Shown: positions 25,264 through 37,768, numbered from the stretch's first letter. The stretch is 64,000 nt of DNA from Circinella minor (GCA_016758965.1 JAEPRB010000001.1:540681-604680), one strand, 5' to 3'. Made by a program: numbers and translations. The notes: generated by a model not told the origin, from the letters alone.

Positions 25264-26893
25264 TTATTTACTGCTTGATGCTGCAGTTGACGACGACGCT
25301 GATGATGATATTGGAGAAATAGGATTTCGGCAACGATTGAAAGGATGATCATCACTATAAGTTCTTGTTATTGTATTATAGTACTTTTGAAGGGGAGGGA
25401 CATATAACCATCCAAATTTATCTGGTGATGTTCCACTACTATTTGGCAGTTGGTCAGGTAATTCATCAGCATATTCAGTTTTCAATAGCTTGTTTCCAAG
25501 ATCAGATGGTTTTCGGCCGAACAAATTGATAGGTAAACGTGGTTCACAGGCAGTAGGAGGAGTGTAAAACGTACCCCTTAACCAATCGGTATAGTTAAGT
25601 TTTTCACTTGATCGTCCAAAATGTTCCCTCGGTTTTTCCTTTTTAGCATAGGCTGCAGGTATTAAATCAGCAAGCTTTCTAATACTGTTTTCCATAGTGA
25701 CAAGTGCCTTCAACGTAGATTCGATACAATCCATATCGTTGAAACTTTTCGGTAAGGCAAGCTGATCAAACTGCGGTACAGTTGTACAAAGACCATCAGA
25801 AACCAAATGAATGGTTGATAATAGACACTGACAATTTACGATTTGAATTAGCCAACACATAAGACGAAGACCAGTAATAGGAAGTTTAGCCAGATAATTA
25901 ATCACATCCTTGCCTTCCCTTGATAATTTTGCTTCGTTGTCAATTATTTTTTTCACATTGTCCTGTTTGGCTAATTCAGCAGCAACAACATCGCATTTTT
26001 GATTCTCTACATCAGCAATGATACGAAAATATCGATTTTGCAGCCACGAATTTTCGAATCGTTTGAATGGTAAGATTTCTTCTTTTCGTTGGTTGTGTAT
26101 TGAAATATAGATTCGCCACTATATATAAATCATTCACCATCATTAGTATATATACATATTTATAAAGACACAACAAGTTTTCAAAATAAGAATTCGGAAA
26201 TTTGTTATTTACACTTTTAAACGGATTTTTGGAATATCATCACAACTCTTGAATAATTCTGAGAAAATTGGGTGCCAAATAGTTACTAAATAATCTTGCT
26301 CCGTGAGTTTGTCATTCTTGCCAGTTGTTACATATTCACGATAATGCTGGCCCGGATAACATGTATGAGGCAAAAAAAAAATTAATTGTTCTCAATTAGG
26401 AAATGACCCTAGTAGCGAGATTATTCTATTGTAAAATGATTAATTGTATTTTATATATGGGTTGGAACTTATAACTAATAACTAGCCATTTGTCATACTT
26501 ACTGGAAATATTATTGTTCGACATCCATTTTGCCACAGAGAGTGTTGTATTTTACTTTTTTTGTTCCCTTTACACTCAAAGGTGTCACAAATGGTACATG
26601 TATTTAAATGTTTTTATGAATGTCTTCAAGGAGATTATTATTGTTGCTGCTATCTGTAAATGTTTGTAGTGCTATAATAGAATTTGGATCTGTTAATACT
26701 AAATTCTATTGCAGCTACAGTTAACACTTTCGAAGACGTACCTACTTATCACTTCAAGTAAACTCGATTCCATAGCACTGAATTCAATGGCAGTAGTTCG
26801 ACTAATGGTAGATTCATTATTAATGGTCCGGTTGTTAACAATGTTCTTGGTAGCACTAACATAAGTAGAATTTTCATCTCCACATGCAATCAT
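25264..26893 (-). CDS. orphan-family protein, intact-looking member
   Basis: The last two exons are firm: 26215-26346 (EQDYLVTIWHPIFSELFKS) and 25264-26118, joined in phase 0 through a GTGTAA donor. The main exon carries NEAKLSREGKDVINYLAK, then a sheet-rich stretch (STIHLVSDGLCTTVPQF) and LALPKSFNDMDCIESTLKAL, and ends in a Ser tail. From memory this order (xxYVxxxWxPI...EGKLSREGKD...HLxxDGLY) marks a large Mucorales-specific family of unknown function. Further 5' exons are likely: one ending WQNGCRTIIFP at about 26505, one around 26699-26893, and perhaps MRQRKPIKKDYDVWIYPI at 27099-27188. I could not join them without a frame problem, so the true start is uncertain. No frameshift was found in the 3' two-thirds. 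Confidence 0.68.
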
Positions 26894-27926
26894 GAACTCT
26901 CCATTAGATAATGCTTTTGTTCCATTAGATTTTCTCCTGGCATTAGGATTTCTTCCTTCTGTTTTTTCTCCCCCGTCTTTTTATTATTGGAGTTATATTC
27001 CATTATGACACTATTGAACCAATCCATGACACCAATAACTTTTTTTTAATATTGACGCTAATAAAGTAACTTTTTTCTCTCTTATGCTTTATGCTTACCT
27101 GTTTAAATCTCACCAACATGTTATAGTCAAAGGTGATTGGGTAAATCCAAACGTCATAGTCTTTTTTTATTGGCTTTCGCTGCCTCATTCACTTTAGCCG
27201 TGCCATAATGAGGTTTGTAGATCATGTAAACGGGGAACAAAAAAAAAAAGGAACAAAAAGTATATCTTTCGCCAGGTACTTTTTTTTATTATAGTATACA
27301 CGGGAGGCTATATACAGTACTTTGTCATTTGATCCATCTTTATTCCTTCTCTTTCGCTTATTTGTATTATATCTGGTCAGTTTCATTTTTATTTTCTTTA
27401 TTTGATATCGATTTGAATTTAGCACCATGATTATCCATTCCATTCTTTTATTTTTATTATTTGGCTTATATATCTTGCTCTTACTTACCGTTGTAATTAT
27501 TATATTCATATATTTTCTTTTATTAGATACACCTGATCCTTAGTTATATGATTTTGTATTGTATGTATGCTTTTCGCATTTATTTTTATGCCTTATTTTT
27601 TACGCCATTCACTTGACTTTTTTTTTTCTTTGTTACTAATTGACTTTTCTATATCTCTTTTGCGGGTTACATAGATTAACAATATTTTTTTAGTAATCTC
27701 CGGCATTCTCCAACTTGACTACTGTATGTTCCCCGCTAACTAGTTTTTCATCCGCCTCATCTCTTCTACATCCAAATAACCCATACCCATACTGTTAGTT
27801 TTACATTCTACCTCTTTAAATAGCACGATTTATAGTTATTTAATATTAGTTATATCGTTTTTATTATTATCAAAAAATAAAATAAAATATTGCTTTTAAA
27901 TCTACCTATTTCAAATATTATCAATC
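26894..27926. other. 5' flank of the orphan-family gene, no second gene
   Basis: The 27099-27188 stretch (minus) could be a first exon of the gene at 25264-26893: ATG, 30 codons, then GTAAGC. The 27222-27509 minus ORF is Lys/Asn-rich and unconvincing. The rest is AT- and T-rich spacer up to the inverted-repeat element at 27927. Confidence 0.4.
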
Positions 27927-28684
27927 TACAGTGAGTACTCGCTAAACCGGCAGTATGTATCTCTCAAATATGTTTTATATACTTAGGAAATAAGATACCG
28001 GTGATTCGTTAAACCGGTATCCCAAATATTTACCGGGTTTATAATAGTATATTTAATACTAGTCTTTTTATTGGTAAAATCAGTAATACAGCCTTCTTTT
28101 AGCGTCATCTCAGATCTTCCCTTTGTTTTCAGTTGGCTACTTTGTTCCCGTAGCAATTAAAATACACAAATCATTCTTGTTGTCAAAAGAAAGCTTCTCA
28201 ACATCTTGTTTTGATAACAGGGTCTCTTTTTCGTCAACTTCACACAGATGCTTTTTTTCTTTCTCCTCATCTGCGTACGTACGTACTTCTTTTCAACTTT
28301 GTCATGTACTTGTTCATTACCATTGAATAATATTTTAAAATATGTAATTATGTTGTTGATACAATTCATTTTTACTCATTTTTATTCAACTGCTAAAACC
28401 ATGGTTCATGATATTAAACACACTTTGTTGTAAATTCATTATTAATCCAATCTCTGGTTCATGTTCACTATTATTTGGTAAGTACATTATTGTCATTTTT
28501 ATCACTAAAAGAGATTAGCTTATAGTAGCAAAGCTAGATTATATGAACTATCATTTTTTTTTATCTTATCTGTACAGCTTCTATATTAGTACCAGCTGCA
28601 TTTCAATTCGCTAAACCGGTAATTCGCCAAACTTGTACAAATCCTCACACATATTGAGTACCTGTTTAGTGAATATTCACTGTA
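27927..28684. mobile_element. pogo-like non-autonomous element, copy 2 (family P1)
   Basis: Bounded by TACAGTGAGTACTCGCTAAA and, reading inward from the right, TACAGTGAATATTCACTAAA, both on TA. It is 758 bp long, with the same interior block order as the copy at 11140-11966. Inner copies of the end motif (GATTCGTTAAACCGGTATCC) lie near 27998, so each end has more than one presumed binding site. The interior is decayed and no transposase frame survives. Confidence 0.75.
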
Positions 28685-28877
28685 TTTTTTTTTTTGTTAT
28701 TCTTTGTTGGTTTTCATCTATTCTAAATATAATTCATCAAAATAAATTAATATTACACAATACCGTACATAAGGTTATGGTCACACATTATTATATTTAC
28801 ACAACAATAAAAGAAGAAAAAAAAAACTACTGTATAAATAATATATATAGACTAAAATAAATATGTAGAGTCATGCC

Positions 28878-29864
28878 ACCAGTTTGGGTTTAAGAAGAAG
28901 TCAATTAAAAACGAAGGACTCTGACAGATAGAGCTGAAGTTTGCGTTGAAGAAGCAATACGTTGATAAGAAAACGAACGGTTTCCTAATCGTATATTCTT
29001 CAGAGGACGTTTGTGAAGAAGTTACTTTTTACCCACATATTCTTAATTTTTTGCGCAGTGATGGGAATTACAAACTTGAACTCAAAATTAAGGTAAAGAA
29101 TTTTTCATTACAGTTTCACCATTTCTTTTGTTTTAAAGAAAAATGACTGAATATATCAAACAAAGGATACATTATAACGACTGTTGTATTAACATGTATT
29201 ATAGACAGCTGCAGAAAAAATTCAGATATTGATGTATTAATTAATAATGCTGGTTCTCCTGGAGCCTATGCTGCGGATTCTTTAGTCACGTGAGTTCTTT
29301 TTTTTTTCGTCATATATGCAAAAAATTATTTAATGTTTTTTTTTTCATAATTAAATCCTTATTATTATATAATAGAAAAGAAGATGATTATCGTCAAGCT
29401 TTTAATACAAATGTAGTAGGCACTTCTAGTGTAATTCAAGTACTTTTACCATTGCTGCGTAAACGTAACACGCGTCATATAATCAACATAGGATCTATAA
29501 TGGGTTCTTTAGAAAATACTACGACTGGTATTGGAGCATCTGTAAGTTTCATAAATTGTTATGTGTACTTTTATATTAAATTATTAATTTCAAATTTCCA
29601 AAGAAGAATTCTCATATATAATATTCAAATTGGCTTGGTTTTTTTTTTATTATTAATAAACACTACTTTTTCTTTTCTCAAATTAGTATCGAGTATCAAA
29701 AGCAGCAGAAAATATGTTAACTAAATTATTGGCTAGTCAACTTGATAAAGAATCATTTATAGTTTTGGTATTACATCCAGGTATTACTCTTTTATATTAT
29801 CTTTAAATAGGAAGTTAGAACAAACACCAGAAAAAAAGAGTGACTTTAAGAAGGGAATGAGAAA
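28878..29864 (+). pseudogene. mosaic, broken SDR gene copy
   Basis: From about 29143 to 29864 the sequence is about 98 percent identical by eye to 33442-34190 in the intact SDR gene (exons 2-4, introns and 3' intron start). It lacks 16 bp (GGCACCTGAAGGCATT) in exon 2, which shifts the frame just before LINNAG. Upstream of 29143 similarity to the intact gene drops sharply: the exon 1 equivalent (about 28925-29094, ending ATTAAG before GTAAAG) is barely alignable. The last exon is absent, since the copy stops where a TA-bounded element begins at 29865. Not functional. Confidence 0.85.
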
Positions 29865-30614
29865 TACAGAGGATCCCCATTAATTTCATATCCGTTAATT
29901 TTCACACCTCATTAACTTCACCAAAAATCAAGGAATGGTAAAAATAACATAAGAAAATTTTCACATCCCCTTTTATTTCACTTTTATAGCAGCTAGTGGC
30001 ACTGAATCTTTAACGGATATAATAAAAAAAACTACGTGATAAATATAAGGATTGCAATTAAATAATTAGTATAGATGATGGGTTGTTTTTTATTACGCCA
30101 GTTGCATGTTTTTTCATACGTAAGAGTTTATCGAATGTTTATTTTCTTCTTGTTTTTCTCTCTTTAAGTCTTCGGATATCGTACTAATATCAGGTACCTT
30201 TACCAAGTCGAACTCATTTTTAGCCCATAATGCTATAGTCAGTTTGTCATGGTTTATGGATTAGCCATCAACATACCATACTGCTCAGCTGTCAAGATAA
30301 TGTGTGATTTGGTTGGTGTCATTTGATATACGTATAGAGCAAAATATAAATAGCGATTGGCGATAAAAATAAAATAAATATAATTGCAGCTCAAATAAAA
30401 AAATTGAGTGTTTCAAAAAGGCATAGAAAACAAGGACACAGATGTAATTTACTAATTACTATTTAGTTATTTTAAAGACAATAGTAAGTTAAAGCATTTT
30501 ATATATGCTCATTCTTCAAAAATCAACTAACAGTATTCATTAATTTTCACACCCCTTTATTTTCACAGAAAAAATGTAAAACGTCCCCTATGAAATTAAT
30601 GGGTACCCTCTGTA
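29865..30614. mobile_element. pogo-like element with helix-turn-helix relic (family P2, copy A)
   Basis: A 750 bp element with inverted ends: left TACAGAGGATCCCCATTAAT, right (inward) TACAGAGGGTACCCATTAAT. The ends match at 24 of the first 26 positions and both sit on TA. On the minus strand at about 30345-30090 it carries the decayed N-terminal part of a pogo-type transposase (IALWAKNEFDLVKVPDIST), with stops and an indel. The same coding piece is at 1-262 and 39265-39530. It sits exactly at the right-hand break of the SDR mosaic copy. Confidence 0.78.
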
Positions 30615-31482
30615 TTAGAAGCGAGTGATCACAGCAATCTTAAGTAAAGAAGCCGATGCTATAAACAATCGTACCAATAATGATCTGGATTTTCAATTGA
30701 ATGAACTTGAAGCTGATAATTATGATAATGACTCGAAGGATAATAATGAATATTTTCTGGAGGAATGTCTGTCGAGTTTTACAATCGGTAAGCATGGTGG
30801 GCAGTCATAGTTATGTATGTTATAATTTTGCATTTTTACAGTATCCTAATGACAAGCTCATTTTGTTTCAGCAAACAAAGAATAATTTTTACAAGCATGT
30901 TTTTTTCTGTACTGCTATTTTTTTTTACATCGATAGCTGTTGTTTTTGAAGGTATGTACTCCTCTTGCTGTCAATAAAACAATTATTATTGGTCATCAGG
31001 TGGATGAAATGTCAGAAATTTTTATATGATTATCCTATATGAATCTTCTTGCTACTTGTAAAATTTTTAATTATTATTTATATATTTAACATTCCGTAAA
31101 AGCCTCAGAGACTTTTTTTAAGCACCTCAAATGTTGTTTATGTCAAAAGTCTGAATCATGGTTCCCATGGTTACGTCTCTTGCACAAAATACTTATTAAT
31201 GTTTTGAGTTAAATGTTGATGGTATCATTTTGATGCACAATACATATGCAAAAATAAACGATGATATTTTGCCTCATACAACCAACTAGTCATTTATCTA
31301 TTTACAAAAATGTATGACTATTGACTTTAATCTTGTGTCTATGTCTGATCTTCATTAATTGTTGGGTATGATACATAATTATTCATGATATATGATCCGA
31401 AAACGTCCTCGATATAACGTTCACCTCTATCTGCAAAGAGGCCGTTCAAATGTTTTTAACCGTATGTACTTGGCGTGTTTAT
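30615..31482. other. intergenic with one orphan exon-like ORF
   Basis: A plus-strand stretch at about 30625-30786 reads as an acidic exon (NNDLDFQLNELEADNYDN) followed by a GTAAGC donor. I do not recognise it and no partner exon was found. It may be the end of whatever gene originally lay right of the P2 insertion. Otherwise empty. Confidence 0.35.
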
Positions 31483-31582
31483 TACAGTAATTTGTGTTAA
31501 ACTGGTACTCAATAATATATGTGAGGATTTGCACCGGTTTAACTTTGTAGACTCAGCTAGTAAATACAGAATATACATCAGT
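31483..31582. mobile_element. pogo-like family P1, end fragment (copy 3)
   Basis: TACAGTAATTTGTGTTAAAC followed by CTCAATAATATATGTGAGGA and CTAGTAAATACAGAATATAC matches, in the opposite orientation, the right end of the copy at 11140-11966. Similarity stops at about 31582. It is a solo terminal fragment of roughly 100 bp. Confidence 0.7.
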
Positions 31583-32994
31583 AAAAGAGATTTTGTGGAT
31601 TTAAGGGTATATATGATCTCTATATACTAGGTGATATATCGGGTATATTTCTGTAGCCTATCCAATCTAGCTCAAATAGGTGTGAATAGGCAGATTCACA
31701 TTACATAGACACTATACATAGATCCGCATTATTGTTCAATATTGTTTTATATTAGATTGCTTACCACCTTTCTAAATGGTAATATACCTATATATATTTT
31801 GTATTAAAATCTAAGGCCCTTTTAGACTAATAAAAAAAATCAACCGCTTTTTCACTATTACTAACTATATCTAACCAGTTTTATAACTAAAGTACTTCCC
31901 ACAGGGTAGTACGTATCCGATGACGACTTTCCTGTTGCTCTGCACGTGTTATCATGTTTTCAGATAATTAATGGTGTAGGTCCAAAGCCTATATTTGTTT
32001 TTTTTGTTGGGGAATTTTCGTTACATAAAGTGGTGTTGCCGAGAGAAACGACGTTTGGTATGTTGTCGAATCGTAGAAGTGATGATGGTGGCTGATGCGT
32101 TTGGTGTAATCTCTTGGATGATATTTTTTGTGTTAATTAATTCGTCTAACAATGTGTTAGGTGTTCAAATTTAGAAATTCTGGGTTGTGTTTTAATAAAA
32201 AATCAATAGTATATAAGTAGGGCTGATTTGCCACACGCGATACTCGACAGAAATTTCAAAAAAAAACAGTATGCCAAACAAATATATGTCAGCCAAACAA
32301 CTTATTTTGAAGTTTAGCACATTTCAGCAATTTGAGATCTTAAAAATCTTTATATTTAATGGAGCTAATACTGATTTATTTTTATATGTTTCCTGGATTG
32401 TCTTTTATCGACTATTCGATATTTCAAAATTATTTTGTTAGTAACTTATTTGACTAATAGATATGTAATAGAAAAAAATAAAATAAAATGTAAAACCACA
32501 TCGGTGTAGAATAAGATGGAATAAAAGTCTGTATCTTTAACACTTTTCCTGAATAATATTTGACTTTGTGTGATATAAAAACAACTTACATTAATTTATG
32601 AGCACGTTACAGGATGATAAAAGTTTCACAGTACCACAAACGAAAAGGCAACATAAATACCAACAAAATTTACTAATTAGTAACGTATATATTTTGCCAT
32701 GGAAAGAAGCACAGCATATGTGATATACAATAATCATATAATTAGCAGGAATGTTGTAGAGTACGTAAATGTTTTCCTGTGTAATATTAAGCATAGTTTA
32801 TATAAAAAAATCTAATACATATATGCTTCTGTGCAAGACATAAAAATGTATTTTATAGTAATGTATATATTTACTATTCTAAATTTAGCTTTATAAAAGA
32901 AATAAACAGCATTATAAATACTATGTATATATGTAGTATCTCTCAGTACTACTAACCTGCTTTTAGAAGTAGTTAACTATATTTAGTCCAGATG
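31583..32994. other. intergenic, no intact gene
   Basis: A minus-strand stretch at about 32150-32010 (NIIQEITPNASATIITSTIR) looks faintly coding but is unassigned and isolated. The remainder is AT-rich spacer. No repeat other than the flanking element fragments was recognised. Confidence 0.35.
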
Positions 32995-33066
32995 ACTTTC
33001 ACATCCCCTTTATTTTCACACCAAAAATGGGAAATGTAACTTTGAAATTAATGGGTTTCCTCTGTA
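32995..33066. mobile_element. family P2 right-end fragment
   Basis: Read inward from 33066 the sequence is TACAGAGGAAACCCATTAAT, followed by the same TGTGAAAATAAAAGGGG block found in the right arm of the 29865-30614 element. Only this end is present. It lies 107 bp upstream of the ATG of the intact SDR gene, so it forms part of that gene's upstream region. Confidence 0.7.
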
Positions 33067-33173
33067 GTATAAAATAGGAAGTAGAAATTAGAATTTTTTT
33101 TATTTCTTCCTTCTCTCTCTTTCTCTCTCTCACACACACACACATAAATTCAAATCCAAAAAGAAAACAAATT

Positions 33174-34376
33174 ATGGCACCCATGATCTATGTTATAACC
33201 GGAACATCACAAGGAATTGGCCTTGAATATGTAAAACAGCTTGCTGAACGAGGTGATATTGTTATTGGGTGTGCACGTAATCCAGATGCATCTGAGCCAC
33301 TCAAAGCACTTGTAGATAACAATAAGAATGTATTTTCAGTAACCATGGATATTACAAATTTGGAGTCAATTAAGGTAAATAGATTTTTACTACAGCTTCA
33401 TCTTTTCTTTTGTTTCTTGTGAACTTTTTTTTTAGAAAAAAAATGACTGAACATATCAAACAAAGGATACATTATAACGACTGTTGTATTAACATGTATT
33501 ATAGACAGCTGCAGAAAAAATTCAGATATTGGCACCTGAAGGCATTGATGTATTAATTAATAATGCTGGTTCTCCTGGAGCCTATGCTGCGGATTCTTTA
33601 GTCACGTGAGTTCTTTTTTTTTTTCGTCATATATGCAAAAAATTATTTAATGTTTTTTTTTTCATAATTAAATCCTTATTATTATATAATAGAAAAGAAG
33701 ATGATTATCGTCAAGCTTTTAATACAAATGTAGTAGGCACTTCTAGTGTAATTCAAGTACTTTTACCATTACTGCGTAAACGTAACACGCGTCATATAAT
33801 CAACATAGGATCTATTATGGGTTCTTTAGAAAATACTACGACTGGTATTGGAGCATCTGTAAGTTTCATAAATTGTTATGTGTACTTTTATATTAAATTA
33901 TTAATTTCAAATTTTCAAAGAAGAATTCTCATATATAATATTCAAATTGGCTTGGTTTTTTTTTATTATTAATAAACACTACTTTTTCTTTTCTCAAATT
34001 AGTATCGAGTATCAAAAGCAGCAGAAAATATGTTAACTAAATTATTGGCTAGTCAACTTGATAAAGAATCATTTATAGTTTTGGTATTACATCCAGGTAT
34101 TACTCTTTTATATTATCTTTAAATTGGAAGTTAGAACAAACACCAAAAAAATGAGTGATTTTAAGGGAATGAAAAATATATCTTTTTCATTTACTTTATC
34201 TATTAACTTACAATATGTATATCTTTAAAGGCTGGGTAAAAACCCGATTAGGTACTGATCATGCTCCAGTGACAGTTGAACAATCCGCAAGTGGTGGATT
34301 ATCAGTTATTGATAACTTGACTAAACAACAAAATGGAAAGTTTATATCCTTTGAAGGCAAAGAACTACCTTGGTGA
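33174..34376 (+). CDS. short-chain dehydrogenase/reductase (C-factor/sniffer-like)
   Basis: Five exons (33174-33374, 33505-33605, 33693-33858, 34003-34096, 34231-34376) with matching phases give 235 residues. Classical SDR features are all present: the TGTSQGIG cofactor-binding loop at about residues 10-17, NNAG, and the catalytic YRVSK with the Ser of GSIMGS upstream. HPGWVKTRLG follows the catalytic Lys. The small size and the C-terminal ISFEGKELPW place it near C-factor/sniffer-type carbonyl reductases that use NAD(P)H. The substrate is unknown. Its exons 2-4 are nearly identical to the broken copy at 29 kb. A CT/CA-rich tract precedes the ATG. Confidence 0.93.
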
Positions 34377-35775
34377 AAATAATGATAATAATAATAAATT
34401 ATATTCTTTATATATATTATATTGTATGTTTTATATAAAAAAAGGGAAGGGTAAACGAGTTGAAGAGAGGGGGTGGGTTTGAATAAAGTTTACAAGATAA
34501 ATTTTTAGCAAAGGCCTAAAGCATTTTTAAAAAAATAAAATCCGATCGGTCAGTAACATGAAAAAAAAAATTGTTTAATGCTAAAATATCTTAAAGATTT
34601 ATAAAGTTTGAAATAAGACAAGAGGAAACATTAAATTTGATTTGTTTCAAATGATTAAAGAAAGCCTAAAAAAAGGATGGGAAGAAAGCACAGATATTAT
34701 AAAAATAAAGAATTATAAATGCACTTTTATTGATCGAATCCTATTATATTCAATCATTGAGTTTATTTTTATAACCGCTAGTCTAGCAATTGCGGGGAAG
34801 GTTATTATGAATTTTCATGATGCTTAGTAAGTTAAAGGTATCTACATATTATATATATTGTTGTAGTAAATAACTGAATTAGTGAACCTAAGCATATCAT
34901 TTTTTTTCCATACATATCGTGATAATAGTAAAGCTCCTCCACACTTTGAAGTGGTCTAACAAATAAGGAAATTCCTGACAAAGGAGAGTAAAGAAGAACT
35001 ATATATCAATTTAGCTTTACATAACAGAAAGAGTTAGGTAATGTTTAACAGAGATATTTAATTTTGAATTACATTCCAGTTTCTGTATATTTCAAATCAT
35101 TTCAAACATAAAATATTATCTTCACTATACTGGCTACCCATAATTCTGGGTTTAATCAGATAATAGTATAGGGATATTTTATTATTATTATTATTTTCGA
35201 TTTATCATTCGATTCTGGAATGATGACACTATACTTCCAGTTATATTTTTTAATTATCAAGCAAATTTTTTTTTTAAAAAAAAGAGCTTGTCATCTAAGT
35301 GGCGCTCTTAAGTGATCTATTTTAGTACCTTGATTACCAACAAAGAAATCTTTTATTAAATTGTTAAACAGCGAGTGACAGGCAAGACTTTACCAGAATT
35401 ATATGAGTATAATATACAGATTGTTTTCGCTGAAACTTTATCTAGAAAATAAATCCTATAATATTTTATATATTTGGCTTCTACTTTCTTTATATCATTT
35501 ATGAATGGTTTTTTTTTTATTCATTCTTCCATTTCTTGATTAATAATCCATTCTACCTGAGTTTGTTGGGAGACGAAGGAGGTTTAGAAAGGAGTTTTCA
35601 ACTGACTTCCAAAAAAAAACTTATTGCAGCGGTTATGTAATATCATGACAGGGTTTGGATTAAAGTATAAAAGTGTGGGGTGGGGAAGACATTTTTTATA
35701 TATTTATATATCTATTATACCTCTATTCACTCTTTCTTTCTTCTTCTTCCTCACTATTCAAACTTAGTAGCAAAT
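34377..35775. other. intergenic between the SDR genes
   Basis: A 61-codon plus-strand ORF at 34642-34827 (FIDRILLYSIIEFIFITASL) could encode a small one-helix membrane protein, or be an exon ending at the GTAAGT near 34828. It has no recognisable relative. The rest holds simple ATT repeats near 35180 and the T/C-rich 5' flank of the downstream SDR gene. Confidence 0.4.
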
Positions 35776-36970
35776 ATGCCATTAACATACGTTATCACTG
35801 GTGCTTCTCGAGGATTAGGTGCTGAATTCGTTAGACAACTTTCTAGTCAAGGCAATATTGTTATTGCTTGTGCACGTAATCCTGATGCTTCTAAAGAATT
35901 ACTTGATCTTGTCAACAATAAAACTGTTTACGCTGTAACTTTAGATACTGTGGATCCTGAATCCGTTCAGGTGAGAAACTGAAATAACAAAACTATACAA
36001 AAAAAACTTATTCATATAATAAGAGGATTGACTTTTATCTTAAAAATTTTATACATACTCAAATATTATAATATTTTCCATATTTTATGGTATGATATTA
36101 GTCTGCTGCTGCTCAAATTCAACAATTGGCTCCTGAAGGCATTGATATACTTATTAATAATGCTGGTATTGCTGGCTCTTTAGGTGCCAATATTACAAAC
36201 ACGTAAGCCATCTCATGTTCTTTTTCTTTCTTTCTCTCAATACCATACAAGTCACTTTATAAGAGATACTGTATATGTTTTTGAGCCTATGTATTAATAT
36301 TATGATTGACCTTCTTCCGTATACTTATACAACGACAATAGAGACGCCGATGAATATAGATCACTTTTCAATACCAATGTTGTGGGAACTTCCAATGTAA
36401 CTCAATCGTTATTACCACTTCTTCGTAAAGGTAATACTCGACGTATCATCAATATTACTTCTCTTCTTGGATCTCTTACATTCACTACTCCTACTCCATT
36501 TCTTCCTTCGGTATGTATACATATATATATACTCTTTAAAAAGCAAAGGATTTATGTTTAAAGAGGATAAAGTAAACGGCGTTTTAAGCTACATTATCAA
36601 CACCTCTAATTTGATAACAACAATCTTTTTAGTATCGAGTTACCAAGGCAGCTGAAAATATGTTAGGTAAACTTTTTGCTGACGAACTTGCTGATGAAGA
36701 CTTTACCGTTTTGAACGTTCATCCAGGTAAAAATAATAATAAGCATAACTGACAATACGAATAATATTTCTTTTTAAATATTATAAACAATTATTAAATA
36801 ATAAACTATCAAATTTATTTATAGGTTACGTACAAACTGATATGGGTGGTAAAAATGCGGATATTACCACAGAAGTTTCTATTCGTGGAATGATTTCGGT
36901 TATTGAAAATTCCACCAAAGAATCGAATGGAAAGTTTTTGGATTATGAAGGCAATACAGTTTCTTGGTAA
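35776..36970 (+). CDS. short-chain dehydrogenase/reductase, paralogue
   Basis: Five exons (35776-35970, 36102-36202, 36342-36510, 36633-36726, 36825-36970) give 234 residues. Intron positions and phases are identical to the upstream SDR gene, so the two are tandem paralogues. Motifs are TGASRGLG, NNAG, GSLTF and YRVTK, then HPGYVQTDMGGK. The protein ends FLDYEGNTVSW, matching the paralogue's end. The DNA is clearly more diverged from the 33 kb gene than the 29 kb broken copy is, so this is an older duplication. Predicted NAD(P)-dependent oxidoreductase of unknown substrate. Confidence 0.93.
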
Positions 36971-37492
36971 AAAAAAAACACACAAGAGAATAACAAATTA
37001 TTGAATTGCGTAGAATTCATTTATTTTATACATATTTTCATAAAAGTTTACAATAAATTTTATTTTTAAGTATAAGTTTATTTTGGTTGCCACTTGATGA
37101 TTACTGTACTGTATAAAAAATTATTTTGATTGACCAGGAAAAACTTATACCATAATGAGCGTTGTATTTCTTGTATTTGACAACGACACACTTATTAGAC
37201 ATTTTATTTTTAATATTGGGTGTAAAATAACTTACATCAGACCCCATATATATCCATTTTCTTTTATAAATATTTTTAATACTATTATGTAACACTTTCT
37301 TTTTATATAGTAAAAGGAGTAACGACAGAAGAATTAAAACATTGAAATCTCCACGGTTTACCAACATTCGCACAAAATTATCAAAACTTTCCTTTTGTGA
37401 TTAAAACGCTAATCCTTTCATCTCCCTTCCCTTATAGCGTGATATTGATTTATACAATTTTTTTAAGCTCAGTTTTTCTCCAATGTATAGAG
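36971..37492. other. 3' flank of SDR paralogue, empty
   Basis: AT-rich downstream sequence. The minus ORF at 37101-37373 lacks any motif or codon signal. Nothing else was seen. Confidence 0.4.
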
Positions 37493-37768
37493 CGTCCCCG
37501 TTAATTTCATATCCGTTAATTTTCACATCTCATTAAATACACCAAAAATCACGAAATGATAAATATACGTAACATAATAAAATTTCCATATCCCCGTTTA
37601 TTTCATCTTCATAACAGCTAAGGGCATCAAATCCTTAACTGATAAACTAGGAATAAAATATTTATGTAACAAATATGTATAAGAATTACAATTAAATTAT
37701 TATACAGGATTTTGCATTTGTCTTCGGACACAAACCCACGAATTTACCGCATATAAAATATAATTTTA

